A stretch of DNA of 64,000 nucleotides from Sphingomonadaceae bacterium (GCA_009926135.1 RFPL01000004.1:178630-242629), one strand, 5' to 3'; counted from the stretch's first letter, positions 27,622 through 38,226 are shown. The notes: generated by a model from the sequence alone, not told the origin. Translations and numbers: made by a program.

Positions 27622-28659
27622 ATGGATCGGGATGTTCAGTTCATCGGCCAGTCCGGGGCCTTCCTCGATGCGGTGGAGCGCACCAGCCGCGCCGCGCCGC
27701 TGCGCCGCCCGGTGCTGGTTATCGGTGAGCGCGGAACCGGCAAGGAACTGATCGCCGAACGGCTCCACCAGCTCAGCAAGCGCTGGGCCGAGCCGCTGAT
27801 CACGCTGAACTGCGCGGCGTTGCCGGAAACGTTGATCGAGGCGGAATTGTTCGGTCATGAGGCTGGTGCTTTTACGGGTGCTACCAGAGCGCGGGCCGGA
27901 CGATTCGAAGAAGCCGACCAAGGCACGCTATTCCTCGACGAACTGGCGACGCTCAGCATGGGTGCACAGGAGCGCCTGCTCCGCGCGGTCGAATATGGCG
28001 AGGTGACGCGGATCGGGGCGTCGAAACCGATCCGGGTGGATGTCCGGATCGTGGCGGCTACGAACGAAGACTTGCCGCGGCTGGCCGAGGAAGGCCGGTT
28101 CCGCGCTGACCTGCTTGACCGGCTGAGCTTTGAAGTCATCACCCTGCCGCCGCTGCGGGTGCGTGAAGGCGATATCCGCGTGCTGGCCGAATATTTCGGC
28201 CGCCGCATGGCCAGCGAACTGCGGTGGGAGGATTGGCCCGGCTTCACCGAAGCTGCGATGCGCAGTCTTGAGGAGTACCAGTGGCCCGGCAACGTGCGCG
28301 AACTGCGCAACGTGGTCGAACGCGCGGTCTATCGCTGGGACGATTGGGGTGTGCCGGTGGCGCACATCGTGTTCGATCCATTCGACAGCCCGTGGAAGCC
28401 ATCGCCGATGTTGGCGGCGGATGGCGGCCGGGCCCCGGGCGCGGCACCATCCGCCACCAGCGCGCCCGCGCCGTCGACCCAGCTTGACGCCGTTGCTGAT
28501 CTCAAGGCCGCGGTCGATGCGCATGAGAAGGCGATCGTTGAACAGGCGCTCAACCGGCACCGCTACAACCAGCGCCAGACCGCAAAGGCGCTTGGCCTAA
28601 GCTATGACCAGCTGCGCCACTGCATGAAGAAGCACGGGCTGATGGAGCGGGGCGGATAG
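27622..28659 (+). CDS. pspF: PspF, sigma-54-dependent activator of the psp operon
   Basis: The 345-residue activator has only the AAA+ domain and a C-terminal Fis-type helix-turn-helix. Walker A GERGTGKE (35-42), the GAFTGA loop (82-87) that touches sigma-54, and a DEL-type Walker B (FLDELATL) are intact. As in other PspF proteins, an N-terminal receiver domain is missing, because control comes from PspA. The HTH is near residues 310-340 (NQRQTAKALGLSYDQLRHCMKK). The start ATG 27622 (MDRDVQFIGQSG) was chosen over an in-frame ATG 36 bases upstream. It diverges from the psp operon. Confidence 0.95.
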   Translation: MDRDVQFIGQSGAFLDAVERTSRAAPLRRPVLVIGERGTGKELIAERLHQLSKRWAEPLITLNCAALPETLIEAELFGHEAGAFTGATRARAGRFEEADQGTLFLDELATLSMGAQERLLRAVEYGEVTRIGASKPIRVDVRIVAATNEDLPRLAEEGRFRADLLDRLSFEVITLPPLRVREGDIRVLAEYFGRRMASELRWEDWPGFTEAAMRSLEEYQWPGNVRELRNVVERAVYRWDDWGVPVAHIVFDPFDSPWKPSPMLAADGGRAPGAAPSATSAPAPSTQLDAVADLKAAVDAHEKAIVEQALNRHRYNQRQTAKALGLSYDQLRHCMKKHGLMERGG

Positions 28660-28786
28660 CCCTTGCATTTTACAAGGACTCAGCCTATTCGGCCGCCATC
28701 CCGACATTGTGAAGCGATCGAGGGGCTGGCGCCGCAAGGGGCCGGCGCCGAACCGCTTTGCATCGCCGGTCACACGGAGACTGTTC

Positions 28787-29347
28787 TTGGCCGATACTGC
28801 GCGCCTGATCGAGATTGTTGAGCCCGAGGCCCAGGCCCTGGGTTTCGATCTCGTGCGCGTAATCGTGTTTGGCAAAAGCGAAGTGGGTGACGAGGAAGTC
28901 ACGCTGCAGATCATGGCTGAGCGGCCCGATACGGGCCAGCTGGTGATCGAGGACTGCGCCGAACTATCCCGCCGCGTGTCCGATGCGCTCGATGCGCTGG
29001 AGGAAGCCGGGGAAGTGCTGATCGAGGAGGCCTACCGCCTTGAAGTCAGTTCCCCGGGGATCGACCGCCCGCTGACCCGGGCCAAGGACTTCACGAACTG
29101 GGCCGGGCACGAAGCCCGCATTACCTTGAAGAACCCCGTGGATGGCAATCGCAAGAGCCTGCAGGGTGAACTGATCGGGATCGACGAAGAAGTCGTCACA
29201 ATTGAAGACAAGAAGTCGGGCCGGGTTTCCTTCCCGCGCGCCGATATCCATTCCGCCAAGCTGGTCCTGACGGACAAGCTGATTGCCGCCACTCGCCCGC
29301 TGGACACCAGCGGTGTCGATGAAATTGTCGAAGAACAGGAAGACTGA
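28787..29347 (+). CDS. rimP: Ribosome maturation factor RimP
   Basis: RimP helps assemble the 30S subunit. The protein (186 residues) has the two-domain RimP pattern: RLIEIVEPEAQALGFDLVRVIV, the ISREVSDALD-like segment SRRVSDALDALEEAGEVLIEEAYRLEVSSPGIDRPL, and the C-terminal SH3-like half. No ATG stands at the family start. I take TTG 28787, seven bases behind a GGAG site; the open frame extends upstream to 28709 but that part is not family-like. nusA follows after 2 bp. Confidence 0.9.
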   Translation: MADTARLIEIVEPEAQALGFDLVRVIVFGKSEVGDEEVTLQIMAERPDTGQLVIEDCAELSRRVSDALDALEEAGEVLIEEAYRLEVSSPGIDRPLTRAKDFTNWAGHEARITLKNPVDGNRKSLQGELIGIDEEVVTIEDKKSGRVSFPRADIHSAKLVLTDKLIAATRPLDTSGVDEIVEEQED

Positions 29348-29349
29348 AC

Positions 29350-30975
29350 ATGGCCAGTCCGATTTCCGCCAACCGTGCCGAACTGCTGGCGATTGCCACC
29401 TCGGTCGCCAACGAAAAGCTGATCGACAAGTCGATCGTGATCGAAGCGATGGAAGAGGCGATCCAGAAGAGCGCCCGCAATCGCTATGGTGCAGAGAACG
29501 ACATCCGCGCCAAGCTTGATCCGCGCACCGGCGACCTGCGGCTGTGGCGCGTTGTTGAGGTTGTCGAAGAGGTTGAGGACTACTTCAAGCAGGTTGACCT
29601 GAAGGCCGCCCAGAAGCTGGACGCCAATGCCAAGATCGGTGACTTCATCGTCGATCCGCTGCCGCCGGTTGACCTGGGCCGCATCGATGCCCAGTCGGCC
29701 AAGCAGGTGATCTTCCAGAAAGTCCGCGATGCCGAGCGTGAGCGTCAGTTCGAGGAATTCAAGGACCGTGCCGGCGAACTGGTGACGGGCGTGATCAAGT
29801 CGGTCGAATTCGGCCACGTGATCGTCAACCTGGGCCGCGCCGAAGGCGTGATCCGCCGCGATCAGCAGATTCCCCGCGAAGTTGCCCGCGTTGGCGAGCG
29901 CGTCCGTGCCTGGATCATGAAGGTGGAGCGCCAGAACCGCGGGCCGCAGATCTTCCTCAGCCGCGCCCACCCCGAATTCATGAAGAAGCTGTTCGCGCAG
30001 GAAGTGCCCGAGATCTACGACAACATCATCGAGATCAAGGCCGCCGCCCGCGACCCGGGCAGCCGCGCCAAGATCGGCGTGATCAGCCGCGACAGCAGCA
30101 TTGACCCGGTCGGCGCCTGCGTCGGCATGAAGGGCAGCCGCGTCCAGGCCGTCGTGCAGGAAATGCAGGGCGAAAAGATCGACATCATCCCCTGGAGCGA
30201 AGACACCGCGACGTTCGTGGTCAACGCGCTGCAGCCGGCCACGGTCAGCCGCGTGGTGATCGACGAGGAAGAAAGCCGCATCGAAGTCGTCGTGCCGGAC
30301 GATCAGCTCAGCCTGGCCATTGGCCGCCGCGGCCAGAACGTGCGCCTGGCCAGCCAGCTGACCGGTTCGCAGATTGACATCATGACCGAGCAGGAAGCCT
30401 CGGAAAAACGCCAGAAGGAATTCGCCGAGCGTTCCAAGATGTTCGAGGAAGAACTTGACGTCGATGAAACCCTCTCGCAGCTGCTGGTCGCCGAAGGCTT
30501 CAGCGAGCTGGAAGAAGTCGCCTATATCGAACTGGCCGAACTGGCCACGATCGAGGGCTTCGACGAGGAATTGGCCGAAGAACTGCAGAGCCGCGCCACC
30601 GAAGCGCTCGACCGCCGCGAGGAAGCCGCCCGTGCGGCCCGCCGCGAACTGGGCGTCGAGGATGCTCTGGCTGAACTGCCGCACCTGACCGAGGCCATGC
30701 TGGTCACGCTCGGCAAGGCCGGGATCAAGACGCTGGACGACCTGGCTGATCTCGCCACTGACGAACTGATCGCCAAGAAGCGCATCGAACAGCGCCGCCG
30801 GGATGGCAGTGCCCCGCCGCGCCGCTCCGCCCGTGACGAAGACAAGGGCGGTGTACTGGGCGAATATGGCCTGAGCGACGAACAGGGCAACGAGATCATC
30901 ATGGCGGCCCGCGCCCACTGGTTCGAAGACGAGCCAGCCGCAGAGGAGGCCGCCGATGCGGATTCCTCACAATGA
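29350..30975 (+). CDS. nusA: Transcription elongation/termination factor NusA
   Basis: A 541-residue NusA with the N-terminal RNA-polymerase-binding domain, the S1 domain (GELVTGVIKSVEFGHVIVNLGRAEG), two KH domains (GACVGMKGSRVQAVVQEMQGEKIDIIPW and LAIGRRGQNVRLASQLTGSQIDI) and two acidic C-terminal repeats. It binds RNA polymerase and RNA to control pausing and antitermination. It sits in the standard rimP-nusA-ylxR-infB order; its end overlaps the next gene by 20 bp. Confidence 0.98.
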   Translation: MASPISANRAELLAIATSVANEKLIDKSIVIEAMEEAIQKSARNRYGAENDIRAKLDPRTGDLRLWRVVEVVEEVEDYFKQVDLKAAQKLDANAKIGDFIVDPLPPVDLGRIDAQSAKQVIFQKVRDAERERQFEEFKDRAGELVTGVIKSVEFGHVIVNLGRAEGVIRRDQQIPREVARVGERVRAWIMKVERQNRGPQIFLSRAHPEFMKKLFAQEVPEIYDNIIEIKAAARDPGSRAKIGVISRDSSIDPVGACVGMKGSRVQAVVQEMQGEKIDIIPWSEDTATFVVNALQPATVSRVVIDEEESRIEVVVPDDQLSLAIGRRGQNVRLASQLTGSQIDIMTEQEASEKRQKEFAERSKMFEEELDVDETLSQLLVAEGFSELEEVAYIELAELATIEGFDEELAEELQSRATEALDRREEAARAARRELGVEDALAELPHLTEAMLVTLGKAGIKTLDDLADLATDELIAKKRIEQRRRDGSAPPRRSARDEDKGGVLGEYGLSDEQGNEIIMAARAHWFEDEPAAEEAADADSSQ

Positions 30976-31690
30976 CCCGCTAGGTTCCGACACCTTTGAG
31001 CAGTCGGCGGGAGGAGACCCCGAACGCCGCTGCATCCTGACCGGGGACCATGGTTCTCGCGGCGATCTGCTGCGGCTCGCGATCTCCCCCGAAGGCCTGG
31101 TCCTGCCCGATGCCCTGGCGCGCGCGCCGGGGCGCGGCGCGTGGATTGGCGTCAGCCGCGAGCAGCTGGAAGAGGCTCTTGCCAAGGGCAAGCTCAAGGG
31201 CGCGCTGGCCCGCGCCTTCAAGGGTGCGGCGCTCGAAATCCCCGCTGACCTGCCCGCCAGGATCGAAGCCGCGCTGCTGCGCGCGCTGACCGACCGGCTG
31301 GGGCTGGAATACAAAGCGGGCCGCCTGCTGGTCGGATCTGACCGGATCGCCGAGAACGCCCGGGCGGGTAAGGTCACTCTGCTGGCTCACGCTGCGGATG
31401 CCAGCGAGGACGGGTCGCGCAAGCTCGACCAGGCCTGGCGCGTGGGCATGGAACGCGAGGGCAGCGGGATGGCTGGCATCACCTTGCCTCTGGACCGAAT
31501 GGCGCTCTCTGTGGCATTGGGCCGCGACAACGTCGTCCATCTGGCACTGACTGATCATGCCGCGGCCGAACGGATTGGTGTGCCCCTGCGCCGCCTGCTC
31601 CGTTTCCTGGGCCGCGCGGAAATGACTGGTGAACAAGACACGCTGCCGCCGACTGGCTCTGCCGGTCCAGCGCAGTCGACGACGGATTGA
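30956..31690 (+). CDS. YlxR (DUF448) with C-terminal L7Ae-like domain
   Basis: A 244-residue protein. The first part has RRCILTGDHGSRGDLLRLAISPEGLVLPDALARAPGRGAWIGVSREQLE, the DUF448/YlxR RNA-binding signature (normally RxCxxxR). The second half (about residues 105-200) resembles the ribosomal L7Ae/YlxQ fold that is encoded as a separate gene next to ylxR in Bacillus; in alphaproteobacteria the two are often fused. Both are thought to bind RNA or nucleic acid. The gene is set between nusA and infB. Confidence 0.9.
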   Translation: MRIPHNDPLGSDTFEQSAGGDPERRCILTGDHGSRGDLLRLAISPEGLVLPDALARAPGRGAWIGVSREQLEEALAKGKLKGALARAFKGAALEIPADLPARIEAALLRALTDRLGLEYKAGRLLVGSDRIAENARAGKVTLLAHAADASEDGSRKLDQAWRVGMEREGSGMAGITLPLDRMALSVALGRDNVVHLALTDHAAAERIGVPLRRLLRFLGRAEMTGEQDTLPPTGSAGPAQSTTD

Positions 31691-31710
31691 ACGAAGGGTA
31701 TTAGTACGAC

Positions 31711-34248
31711 ATGAGCGATAGCGACAACAAACCGACTCTGGGCCGCAAGCCGCTCGGCCTCAAGAAGTCGGTCGAAGCGGGCGAGGTCAAGCAGACCTTC
31801 AGCCACGGCCGCACCAACAAGGTGGTGGTCGAGGTGAAGAGCCGCAAGCTCATCCGCAAGCCGGGTGAAGCGCCTGTTGCCGCGCCGCCGGCGCCCGAGC
31901 CCGCTCCCGCTCCCGCCCCGGCACCAGTGGCTCCGCCGCCGCCGCCACGCCCGGTTGCCTCGAACGAAACCCCACAGGAGCGCGTCGCCCGGATGCAGCG
32001 CGAGGCCGAGGAAGCCCGCCTGGCCATGCTGGAAGAGCAGACCCGCCGCGAGGCCGAAGCGCGCCAGAAAGCGCTTGAGGAAGAGCGTCAGCGCGCCGAA
32101 CAGAACCGTAAGACGGAAGCTGAGGCCGAGGCCGAGCCTGCTGCAGCCGCACCGGCTGCACCGGCTGCCGAGCCGGAAGTAGAGGTCGCCGCCGCGGCCG
32201 TTGCTGACGAAGGCACTGGCGAGGCGCCGCGCCCCGCTGCTGCCACCACTACCGCGCCGCGCCGCTTCACGCCGGTCGCTGCGCCCAAGCGCCCCGAGCC
32301 CGCCAAGAAGCCGGCGCATCCGGCCCGTGACCGCAAGGGCGTGGAAGAGCGTCGCAGCGGCAAGCTGACCGTGACCCGCGCGCTTAACGAGGACGAAGGC
32401 GCCCGCGCCCGCAGTCTCGCCGCGCTCAAGCGCGCCCGCGAAAAGGAAAAGCGGGCCCACTTCGCCGGCCAGTCCGCGCCGCGTGAAAAGCAGGTCCGCG
32501 ATGTCGTGGTCCCCGATGCGATCACTGTCCAGGAACTGGCCAACCGCATGGCGGAAAAGGGCGCAGACCTGGTCAAGGCGCTCTTCAAGCTGGGCATGAT
32601 GGTCACCGTCAACCAGACGATCGACCAGGATACGGCGGAACTGCTGGTCGAGGAATTCGGCCACAACATCCAGCGCGTCTCGGATAGCGATGTCGATATC
32701 GACAGCACCGGCGATGTCGATGCGCCCGAAACGCTGAAGTCGCGTCCACCGGTCGTGACGATCATGGGCCATGTCGACCACGGCAAGACCAGCCTGCTCG
32801 ATGCCCTGCGCGGCACTGACGTCGTGCGCGGCGAAGCTGGCGGGATCACGCAGCACATCGGCGCTTACCAGATCAAGACCAAGGGCGGTGACCTGATCAC
32901 CTTCCTTGATACTCCGGGCCACGAAGCCTTCACCGAAATGCGCATGCGCGGGGCCAATGTCACCGACATCGTGATCCTGGTGGTGTCTGGTGATGACGGG
33001 ATCATGCCGCAGACGATCGAAGCGATCAATCACACCAAGTCCGCCGGGGTGCCGATGATCGTGGCGATCACCAAGGCCGATCGCAACGAATACAACGCCC
33101 AGAAGATCCGCGAACGCCTGCTCGAACACGAAGTCGTGGTCGAAGCGATGTCGGGCGATGTCCAGGACGTCGAAGTCTCGGCCAAGACCGGGGCCGGGCT
33201 GGACCAGCTGATCGAGAAGATCCTGCTTCAGGCCGAACTGCTCGAGCTCAAGGCCAATCCGGACCGGGCGGCCGAAGCGACCGTGATTGAAGCCAAGCTG
33301 GACAAGGGCAAGGGGCCGCTGGCCTCGGTCCTGATTACCCGCGGTACGCTCAAGGTTGGCGACATTCTGGTGGTTGGCACCCATTCGGGCCGCGTTCGCG
33401 CGATGCTTGATGACAAGGGCCGCCAGATCAAGGAAGCCCCGCCTTCGCTGCCGGTCGAAGTCCTCGGCATCGGCGGTGTGCCGATGGCTGGTGACACCCT
33501 GACCGTGGTTGAAAGCGAAGCCCGCGCCCGCGAGGTTGCCGCCTTCCGCCAGGAGCAGGCGACCGCACGCCGCACCACATCGGCCCCGGCCAGCCTCGAG
33601 AACATGTTCTCGGCGCTGTCGGCCAAGCAGACCGTGATCGAGTATCCGGTGGTGATCAAGGCCGACGTCCAGGGTTCGACCGAAGCGATCGTCAATGCCC
33701 TCAACCGCCTCTCGAATGACGAGATCAAGGTCAAGGTGCTGAGCGCCGGGGTTGGGGCGATCACCGAAGGCGACGTTTCGCTGGCTTCGGCCTCGAACGC
33801 GCCGATCATCGGCTTCAATGTCCGTCCTAATGCAAAGGCCCGCGAACTGGTGGACCGCAACAAGACGCGGATGAAGTACTTCGACGTGATCTATCACCTG
33901 ACCGAGGACGTCGCCAAGGAAATGGCCGGCATCTGGGGTCCGGAGCGGATCGAAAACGTGGTCGGCCGCGCCGAGGTCAAGGAAGTGTTCCCGGCTGGCA
34001 AGCGCGACAAGGCCGCTGGTCTGCTGGTGCTCGAAGGCGGGATCCGCAAGGGCCTGTTCGCGCGCCTTACCCGCCAGGACGTCATCGTCTCGAAGACCGT
34101 CATCGCCAGCTTGCGCCGCTTCAAGGACGATGTCCCCGAAGTCCGCGCTGGCCTGGAGTGCGGCGTCGTGTTGCAGGATACCAACGACATCAAGCCGGGC
34201 GACATGCTCGAAGTGTTTGAGGTCGAGGAGCGTGAACGGACGCTGTGA
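31711..34248 (+). CDS. infB: Translation initiation factor IF-2
   Basis: An 845-residue IF-2. The N-terminus is a long, low-complexity charged and alanine/proline-rich extension (about 50-280) holding an IF2 associated domain. The GTPase domain starts with GHVDHGKT (353-360), followed by [12 protein letters not shown] and TKADRNE, then domains II, III and IV. It delivers fMet-tRNA to the 30S subunit. Its GTG-ATG stop-start overlap with the downstream thioesterase gene suggests co-translation. Confidence 0.98.
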   Translation: MSDSDNKPTLGRKPLGLKKSVEAGEVKQTFSHGRTNKVVVEVKSRKLIRKPGEAPVAAPPAPEPAPAPAPAPVAPPPPPRPVASNETPQERVARMQREAEEARLAMLEEQTRREAEARQKALEEERQRAEQNRKTEAEAEAEPAAAAPAAPAAEPEVEVAAAAVADEGTGEAPRPAAATTTAPRRFTPVAAPKRPEPAKKPAHPARDRKGVEERRSGKLTVTRALNEDEGARARSLAALKRAREKEKRAHFAGQSAPREKQVRDVVVPDAITVQELANRMAEKGADLVKALFKLGMMVTVNQTIDQDTAELLVEEFGHNIQRVSDSDVDIDSTGDVDAPETLKSRPPVVTIMGHVDHGKTSLLDALRGTDVVRGEAGGITQHIGAYQIKTKGGDLITFLDTPGHEAFTEMRMRGANVTDIVILVVSGDDGIMPQTIEAINHTKSAGVPMIVAITKADRNEYNAQKIRERLLEHEVVVEAMSGDVQDVEVSAKTGAGLDQLIEKILLQAELLELKANPDRAAEATVIEAKLDKGKGPLASVLITRGTLKVGDILVVGTHSGRVRAMLDDKGRQIKEAPPSLPVEVLGIGGVPMAGDTLTVVESEARAREVAAFRQEQATARRTTSAPASLENMFSALSAKQTVIEYPVVIKADVQGSTEAIVNALNRLSNDEIKVKVLSAGVGAITEGDVSLASASNAPIIGFNVRPNAKARELVDRNKTRMKYFDVIYHLTEDVAKEMAGIWGPERIENVVGRAEVKEVFPAGKRDKAAGLLVLEGGIRKGLFARLTRQDVIVSKTVIASLRRFKDDVPEVRAGLECGVVLQDTNDIKPGDMLEVFEVEERERTL

Positions 34249-34658
34249 TGGCAGACGCCGCGCCGCAGCCTAACTACTATGACCTGATGGGATCGGAGAT
34301 TATCGACTTCGATCCCGTCAGCGAAACCGTGACCATGCGCTTCGTTGCGCCCGATTGTTTCATCACCGGGCGGGGCGGCGTGCAGGGCGGGCTGGTGGCC
34401 GGGTTCCTTGATGAGGTGATGGGCCGGGCCCATGTCCATGCGACCAAGGGGGCCGAAGCCCCGCTGAACCTCGACATCGCGATGAGCCTGCTCAAGCTGG
34501 TGCCACCTGGGCCAATGCTGGCCAAGGGCCGGGTGCTGCGGCGCGGCAAGCGCGCGATCTTCCTGGAAGGCGAGCTTTACGATCCAAGCGGCGAGGTGAT
34601 CTACGCCCGTGCCACTTCGACCGCGATCCCCACTCCTGTTCCGCCGCAGGTAGCCTGA
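34248..34658 (+). CDS. PaaI-type hotdog-fold thioesterase
   Basis: A 136-residue hotdog-fold protein with [21 protein letters not shown], the helix and conserved Gly/Asp region of the PaaI/acyl-CoA thioesterase family. It probably cleaves an acyl- or aryl-CoA in the cytoplasm. The start overlaps the infB stop and its last base is shared with the rbfA start. A thioesterase inside the ribosome-biogenesis block is unusual; its substrate is unknown. Confidence 0.82.
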   Translation: MADAAPQPNYYDLMGSEIIDFDPVSETVTMRFVAPDCFITGRGGVQGGLVAGFLDEVMGRAHVHATKGAEAPLNLDIAMSLLKLVPPGPMLAKGRVLRRGKRAIFLEGELYDPSGEVIYARATSTAIPTPVPPQVA

Positions 34659-35065
34659 TGGCCCGCGCTCCTGCCGCTCCTGAAACCCGTTCGGTCCGCC
34701 TGCTGAAGGTGGGCGAACAGGTTCGCCATGTGATCAGCGATCTGCTGACCCGGCAGATGGTGCACGATGAGGTGCTGACCGCCCATTCGGTCTCGGTCAC
34801 CGAAGTGCGGATGAGCCCGGACTTGCGCCACGCCACGGTCTTCGTGAAGCCGCTGCTGGGCGCGGACGAAGACCTGGTGCTGAAAGCGCTGCGCACCCAC
34901 ACGGCCTTTTTCCAGAAGGAAGTTGCTGGCAAGCTGCGGCTTAAATACGCCGCCAAGATCCGCTTCCAGGGCGACGAGAGCTTTGACGTGGCCAGCAAGA
35001 TCGATGCCCTGCTGGCCGACCCCAAGGTCAAGCGCGACCTGGGCGAGGAACAGCCTGAAGACTAG
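34658..35065 (+). CDS. rbfA: Ribosome-binding factor A
   Basis: A 135-residue RbfA with the KH-like fold: [23 protein letters not shown] and [24 protein letters not shown] match the family. It helps the 17S to 16S rRNA step and cold adaptation of the 30S subunit. It belongs to the classic infB-rbfA-truB order, but here the yceI, tdk and site-2 protease genes lie between rbfA and truB. Confidence 0.95.
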   Translation: MARAPAAPETRSVRLLKVGEQVRHVISDLLTRQMVHDEVLTAHSVSVTEVRMSPDLRHATVFVKPLLGADEDLVLKALRTHTAFFQKEVAGKLRLKYAAKIRFQGDESFDVASKIDALLADPKVKRDLGEEQPED

Positions 35066-35634
35066 TTCGGTACCATCCGCGCCTGGATGGTAATCGTGAC
35101 TTTCTTGCCGACCACCGCGCTGTAGGCTGTCATCCCGAAATCGCGCCGGTCGATCACGGTGCGGGCGGAAAACTCCACCGTATCACGGCCGGTCACCCGG
35201 GCGGGCGGATCGCGGAATGTTACCGCCAGTACCGCAGGGCGCGTTACGCCGCGCGCGGTCACTTCACCGGCCACGGTTGCGGTGGTTGCGCCCGTCATCT
35301 GCATCTTCCGTCCCGCGAAGCGCACCGTGGGGTAACGCTCCACATCGAAGAAATCCTTGCCCTTGAGCCGGCCCAGCGTGACCGAATCCCCGGCCTGCAG
35401 CCGCCGTGCGTCAAGTTCGACATCAAGGTCGATCGTATCGAGCCGCTCGGGCGAGAGTGCGATCCGTCCGGTCATCTGGGGAAAGCGGGCGGTCTTGCTG
35501 GCGATCCCCATGAAGCCGACCTTGGCGCTGACCACGCTGCGCGAAGTGTCGATCTGGTAGCGGTACGTGGGCTGGGCGGCCCCCAGCAGTAGCGGGACCA
35601 AGGCCGCAAGCGGCAGGCAAATCACCAGGCGCAC
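35062..35634 (-). CDS. YceI-like periplasmic protein
   Basis: A 190-residue YceI protein with a signal peptide (about residues 1-18, [19 protein letters not shown]) and the lipocalin-like body [35 protein letters not shown]. The family binds isoprenoid-type hydrophobic ligands. It is on the minus strand, convergent with rbfA with a four-base overlap, and so is an insertion in the ribosome block. Confidence 0.9.
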   Translation of the reverse strand: MRLVICLPLAALVPLLLGAAQPTYRYQIDTSRSVVSAKVGFMGIASKTARFPQMTGRIALSPERLDTIDLDVELDARRLQAGDSVTLGRLKGKDFFDVERYPTVRFAGRKMQMTGATTATVAGEVTARGVTRPAVLAVTFRDPPARVTGRDTVEFSARTVIDRRDFGMTAYSAVVGKKVTITIQARMVPN

Positions 35635-35747
35635 TGCGCTCTCCTCTCAACCCCTGCCACGCTGGACCGTGCGCGCCAGTGGACGCGAAGTCAACGCCGC
35701 GTCCGTTCGCTCTGGCCTTTGGCATGAAAGACCCTATCTCTCCAGCG

Positions 35748-36326
35748 ATGGCCAAGCTCTATTTCTACTACGCCTCGATGAATGCGGGCAAATCGACCAC
35801 GCTGCTCCAGGCGGACTTCAATTACCGCGAGCGCGGGATGGCGACGATGCTATGGACCGCGCAGCTTGATGATCGCGGCGGAACCCGCGCGATCGAAAGC
35901 CGCATCGGCTTGCACGCCGAGGCGAACCGTTTTGCCGCCGATACAGATCTGTGGGACCGGGTGATGGCCGCACACCGGGTTGAGCCGTTGGCCTGCGTGC
36001 TGGTGGACGAAGCGCAGTTCCTGACTAGGGAGCAGGTCTGGCAACTGGCCCGGCTGGCTGACGAGGGCGGCATTCCGGTGGTTTGCTATGGCCTGCGCAC
36101 CGATTTTCAGGGTGAACTGTTCCCCGGGTCGGCGGCGCTGCTGGGCATCGCGGATTCGCTGGTCGAGCTGAAGGGTGTTTGCCACTGCGGCCGCAAGGCG
36201 ACGATGAACCTGCGGGTCGACGCCAGCGGCGCGGCCGTCAAGCAGGGCGAGCAGACCGAGATCGGCGGCAATGACCGCTATGTGGCGCTGTGCCGCAAAC
36301 ATTTCAGCGAGGCGCTGGGCGCATGA
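35748..36326 (+). CDS. tdk: Thymidine kinase
   Basis: Family II thymidine kinase, phosphorylating thymidine for salvage. The 192-residue protein has a P-loop near the start (SMNAGKST, residues 10-17), the DE of LVDEAQFL, the lid with RTDFQGELFPGS and two zinc-site cysteine pairs at the end (CHCGRKA and CRKHF). ATG 35748 (MAKLYFYYASMNAGKST) matches the family start; ATG 35724 is possible. The stop overlaps the following protease gene by four bases. Confidence 0.93.
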   Translation: MAKLYFYYASMNAGKSTTLLQADFNYRERGMATMLWTAQLDDRGGTRAIESRIGLHAEANRFAADTDLWDRVMAAHRVEPLACVLVDEAQFLTREQVWQLARLADEGGIPVVCYGLRTDFQGELFPGSAALLGIADSLVELKGVCHCGRKATMNLRVDASGAAVKQGEQTEIGGNDRYVALCRKHFSEALGA

Positions 36327-37015
36327 ATGAAACCCTGTTCCAGGCCGCGGCGCTGATCGTACCGCTGGTGACCGCCATTGTCTTTCATGAGGTCGCGCAT
36401 GGCTGGACGGCCCGCGCGCTGGGCGATCCGACTGCGGCGCAGATGAAGCGCCTCAGCCTCAACCCGCTGCGCCATGTTGATCCCGTCGGCACGGTGATCC
36501 TGCCCGGCCTGCTCAAGCTGACCGGACTGCCGGTCTTCGGCTGGGCGAAGCCAGTGCCTGTGGTGAAGGAGCGACTGCGCAACCCACGGCGCGACATGAT
36601 GATCGTGGCCGCAGCCGGGCCGGGTAGCAACTTTATCCTGGCAGCGATCGGAGCCGTCCTGCTGGGCGTGTTGCTCGGCAATTTCCAGACCTTGCAGGAG
36701 CCATCGCTGGTGGCGCGCTTCGTCGCGCTCAACCTGGTCAACTTCATCACGATCAATGTCTTCCTCGGTCTGTTCAACCTGCTGCCGATCCCGCCCTTTG
36801 ATGGAGGGCATATTGTCGAAGGGCTGCTGCCGCCGCGCCTCGCCCGCAAATGGGCGGGGATGCATCATAAGGCGCTGCTGATCATGATCCTGCTGCTGGT
36901 CGTGCTGCCCTGGCTCTCGCCCCGGCTCAGCGTGGTGAGCTGGCTGGTGGTGCCGCCGGTCGAGTGGGTGATCGGAAAATACATGGCGCTCGCCGCCGCC
37001 TTTGCCGGGGGCTGA
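36323..37015 (+). CDS. Site-2 protease family (M50) membrane metalloprotease
   Basis: A 230-residue inner-membrane protease with about six hydrophobic segments. The zinc motif HEVAHG lies at 22-27 and a second metal-ligand motif PPFDGGHIVEGLL follows near residue 160. It belongs to the short YwhC-like/S2P subfamily, without PDZ domain, and cuts within the membrane. It starts by an ATGA overlap with tdk and precedes truB by 5 bp. Confidence 0.92.
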   Translation: MNETLFQAAALIVPLVTAIVFHEVAHGWTARALGDPTAAQMKRLSLNPLRHVDPVGTVILPGLLKLTGLPVFGWAKPVPVVKERLRNPRRDMMIVAAAGPGSNFILAAIGAVLLGVLLGNFQTLQEPSLVARFVALNLVNFITINVFLGLFNLLPIPPFDGGHIVEGLLPPRLARKWAGMHHKALLIMILLLVVLPWLSPRLSVVSWLVVPPVEWVIGKYMALAAAFAGG

Positions 37016-37020
37016 GGCGT

Positions 37021-37920
37021 TTGCCACACGGCTGGATCATTCTCGACAAGCCGCTTGGGCTGGGTTCGACGCAGGCCGTTGGCGCGGTCAAGCGCGTCTG
37101 CCGTGAGGCTGGGCGGGGCAAAGTAAAGGTCGGCCACGGCGGCACGCTCGATCCGTTGGCGACCGGCGTCCTGCCCATTGCCCTGGGCGAGGCGACCAAG
37201 CTGTGCGGGCGGATGCTCGACGCGAGCAAGACCTATGCCTTTACGATAGAGTTCGGGGCGCAGACCGATACGCTGGACCTTGAGGGCAAGATCATAGCGG
37301 AAAGCCCGGTGCGTCCGACCCGGTCCGAGGTCGAGGCCGTGCTGCCCCGCTTCACCGGGCCGATCGAGCAAGTCCCGCCGGCCTATTCGGCGCTGAAAGT
37401 GGATGGGGAGCGCGCCTATGATCTGGCGCGCAAGGGCGAGGCGGTCGAGCTGAAATCGCGCAGCGTCACGATCCATGCGCTGGAAGCAAGTGTGGCTGAT
37501 GCTACCAGCGTCACCCTGATCGCTACAGTCTCCAAAGGTACCTATATCCGCAGCCTGGCCCGCGACATCGCGCTGGCGCTTGGCACAGTCGGCCATGTCA
37601 CCATGCTGCGCCGCCTGAAGGCCGGCCCGTTCGACCTCTCGCAGGCGATTTCGCTGGACAAATTGAACGAAGTTGGTAGGGGCGCACCCCTTGAGAACGT
37701 ACTCTTGCCGCTGGAGGCAGGGCTGGTCGACATCCCGGCTCTCAACCTCAGTCCGGAACAGGCAAGCATGGTCCGACAGGGCCGGGTTCTGACCGGACTG
37801 CCCCACACCGACGGGCTACACTGGGCGAAGGCGGGAGATGTTCCCGTTGCGCTGGTGGAGCTTTCCGGTGGAGCCGCAACCGTGGTTCGGGGGTTCAATC
37901 TTCCAGATGTCGCGGAGTAG
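37021..37920 (+). CDS. truB: tRNA pseudouridine(55) synthase TruB
   Basis: A 299-residue TruB; the catalytic Asp is Asp44 in [15 protein letters not shown]. It makes pseudouridine 55 in the T-arm of tRNA. The start is TTG 37021 ([13 protein letters not shown]), because no ATG is found at the family start; the frame upstream to 36964 belongs to the protease gene in another frame. GAGG lies just before the start. rpsO follows after 5 bp. Confidence 0.95.
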   Translation: MPHGWIILDKPLGLGSTQAVGAVKRVCREAGRGKVKVGHGGTLDPLATGVLPIALGEATKLCGRMLDASKTYAFTIEFGAQTDTLDLEGKIIAESPVRPTRSEVEAVLPRFTGPIEQVPPAYSALKVDGERAYDLARKGEAVELKSRSVTIHALEASVADATSVTLIATVSKGTYIRSLARDIALALGTVGHVTMLRRLKAGPFDLSQAISLDKLNEVGRGAPLENVLLPLEAGLVDIPALNLSPEQASMVRQGRVLTGLPHTDGLHWAKAGDVPVALVELSGGAATVVRGFNLPDVAE

Positions 37921-37925
37921 ATACT

Positions 37926-38195
37926 ATGTCGGTTACTGCAGAGAAGAAGCAGGAAATCATCAACGACAACGCCCGCGCCAAGGGTGATACCGGTTCGCCG
38001 GAAGTCCAGGTTGCGATCCTCACCTCGCGGATCCTGACCCTGACCGAGCACTTCAAGGCTCATCACAAGGACAATCACTCGCGCCGCGGCCTGCTGATGA
38101 TGGTCAACAAGCGCCGCTCGCTGCTTGACTACCTGAAGAAAAAGGATGTCGACCGGTACAACGCGCTCATCGCCAAGCTTGGTCTGCGCAAGTAA
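37926..38195 (+). CDS. rpsO: 30S ribosomal protein S15
   Basis: The 89-residue S15 sequence ([45 protein letters not shown]) is fully recognisable. It binds 16S rRNA at the central domain. The usual rpsO-pnp order is kept, and a terminator lies between the two. Confidence 0.99.
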   Translation: MSVTAEKKQEIINDNARAKGDTGSPEVQVAILTSRILTLTEHFKAHHKDNHSRRGLLMMVNKRRSLLDYLKKKDVDRYNALIAKLGLRK

Positions 38196-38202
38196 CCAGC
38201 GG

Positions 38203-38226
38203 AGCGGCCCCTAGCGGGCCGCTTTT
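38203..38226 (+). terminator. Terminator after rpsO
   Basis: AGCGGCCC and GGGCCGCT form an 8-bp stem with a five-base loop, followed by TTTT. It would end part of the truB-rpsO transcript before pnp. Confidence 0.8.

Noticed and set aside
29032..30918. 628-codon open frame antisense to rimP-nusA
   Set aside because: Covers two certain genes in reverse; no signal of its own.
31555..33897. 780-codon open frame antisense to infB
   Set aside because: It mirrors infB exactly, is rich in Asp/His/Arg as expected from reverse reading of GC-rich codons, and has no family motif.
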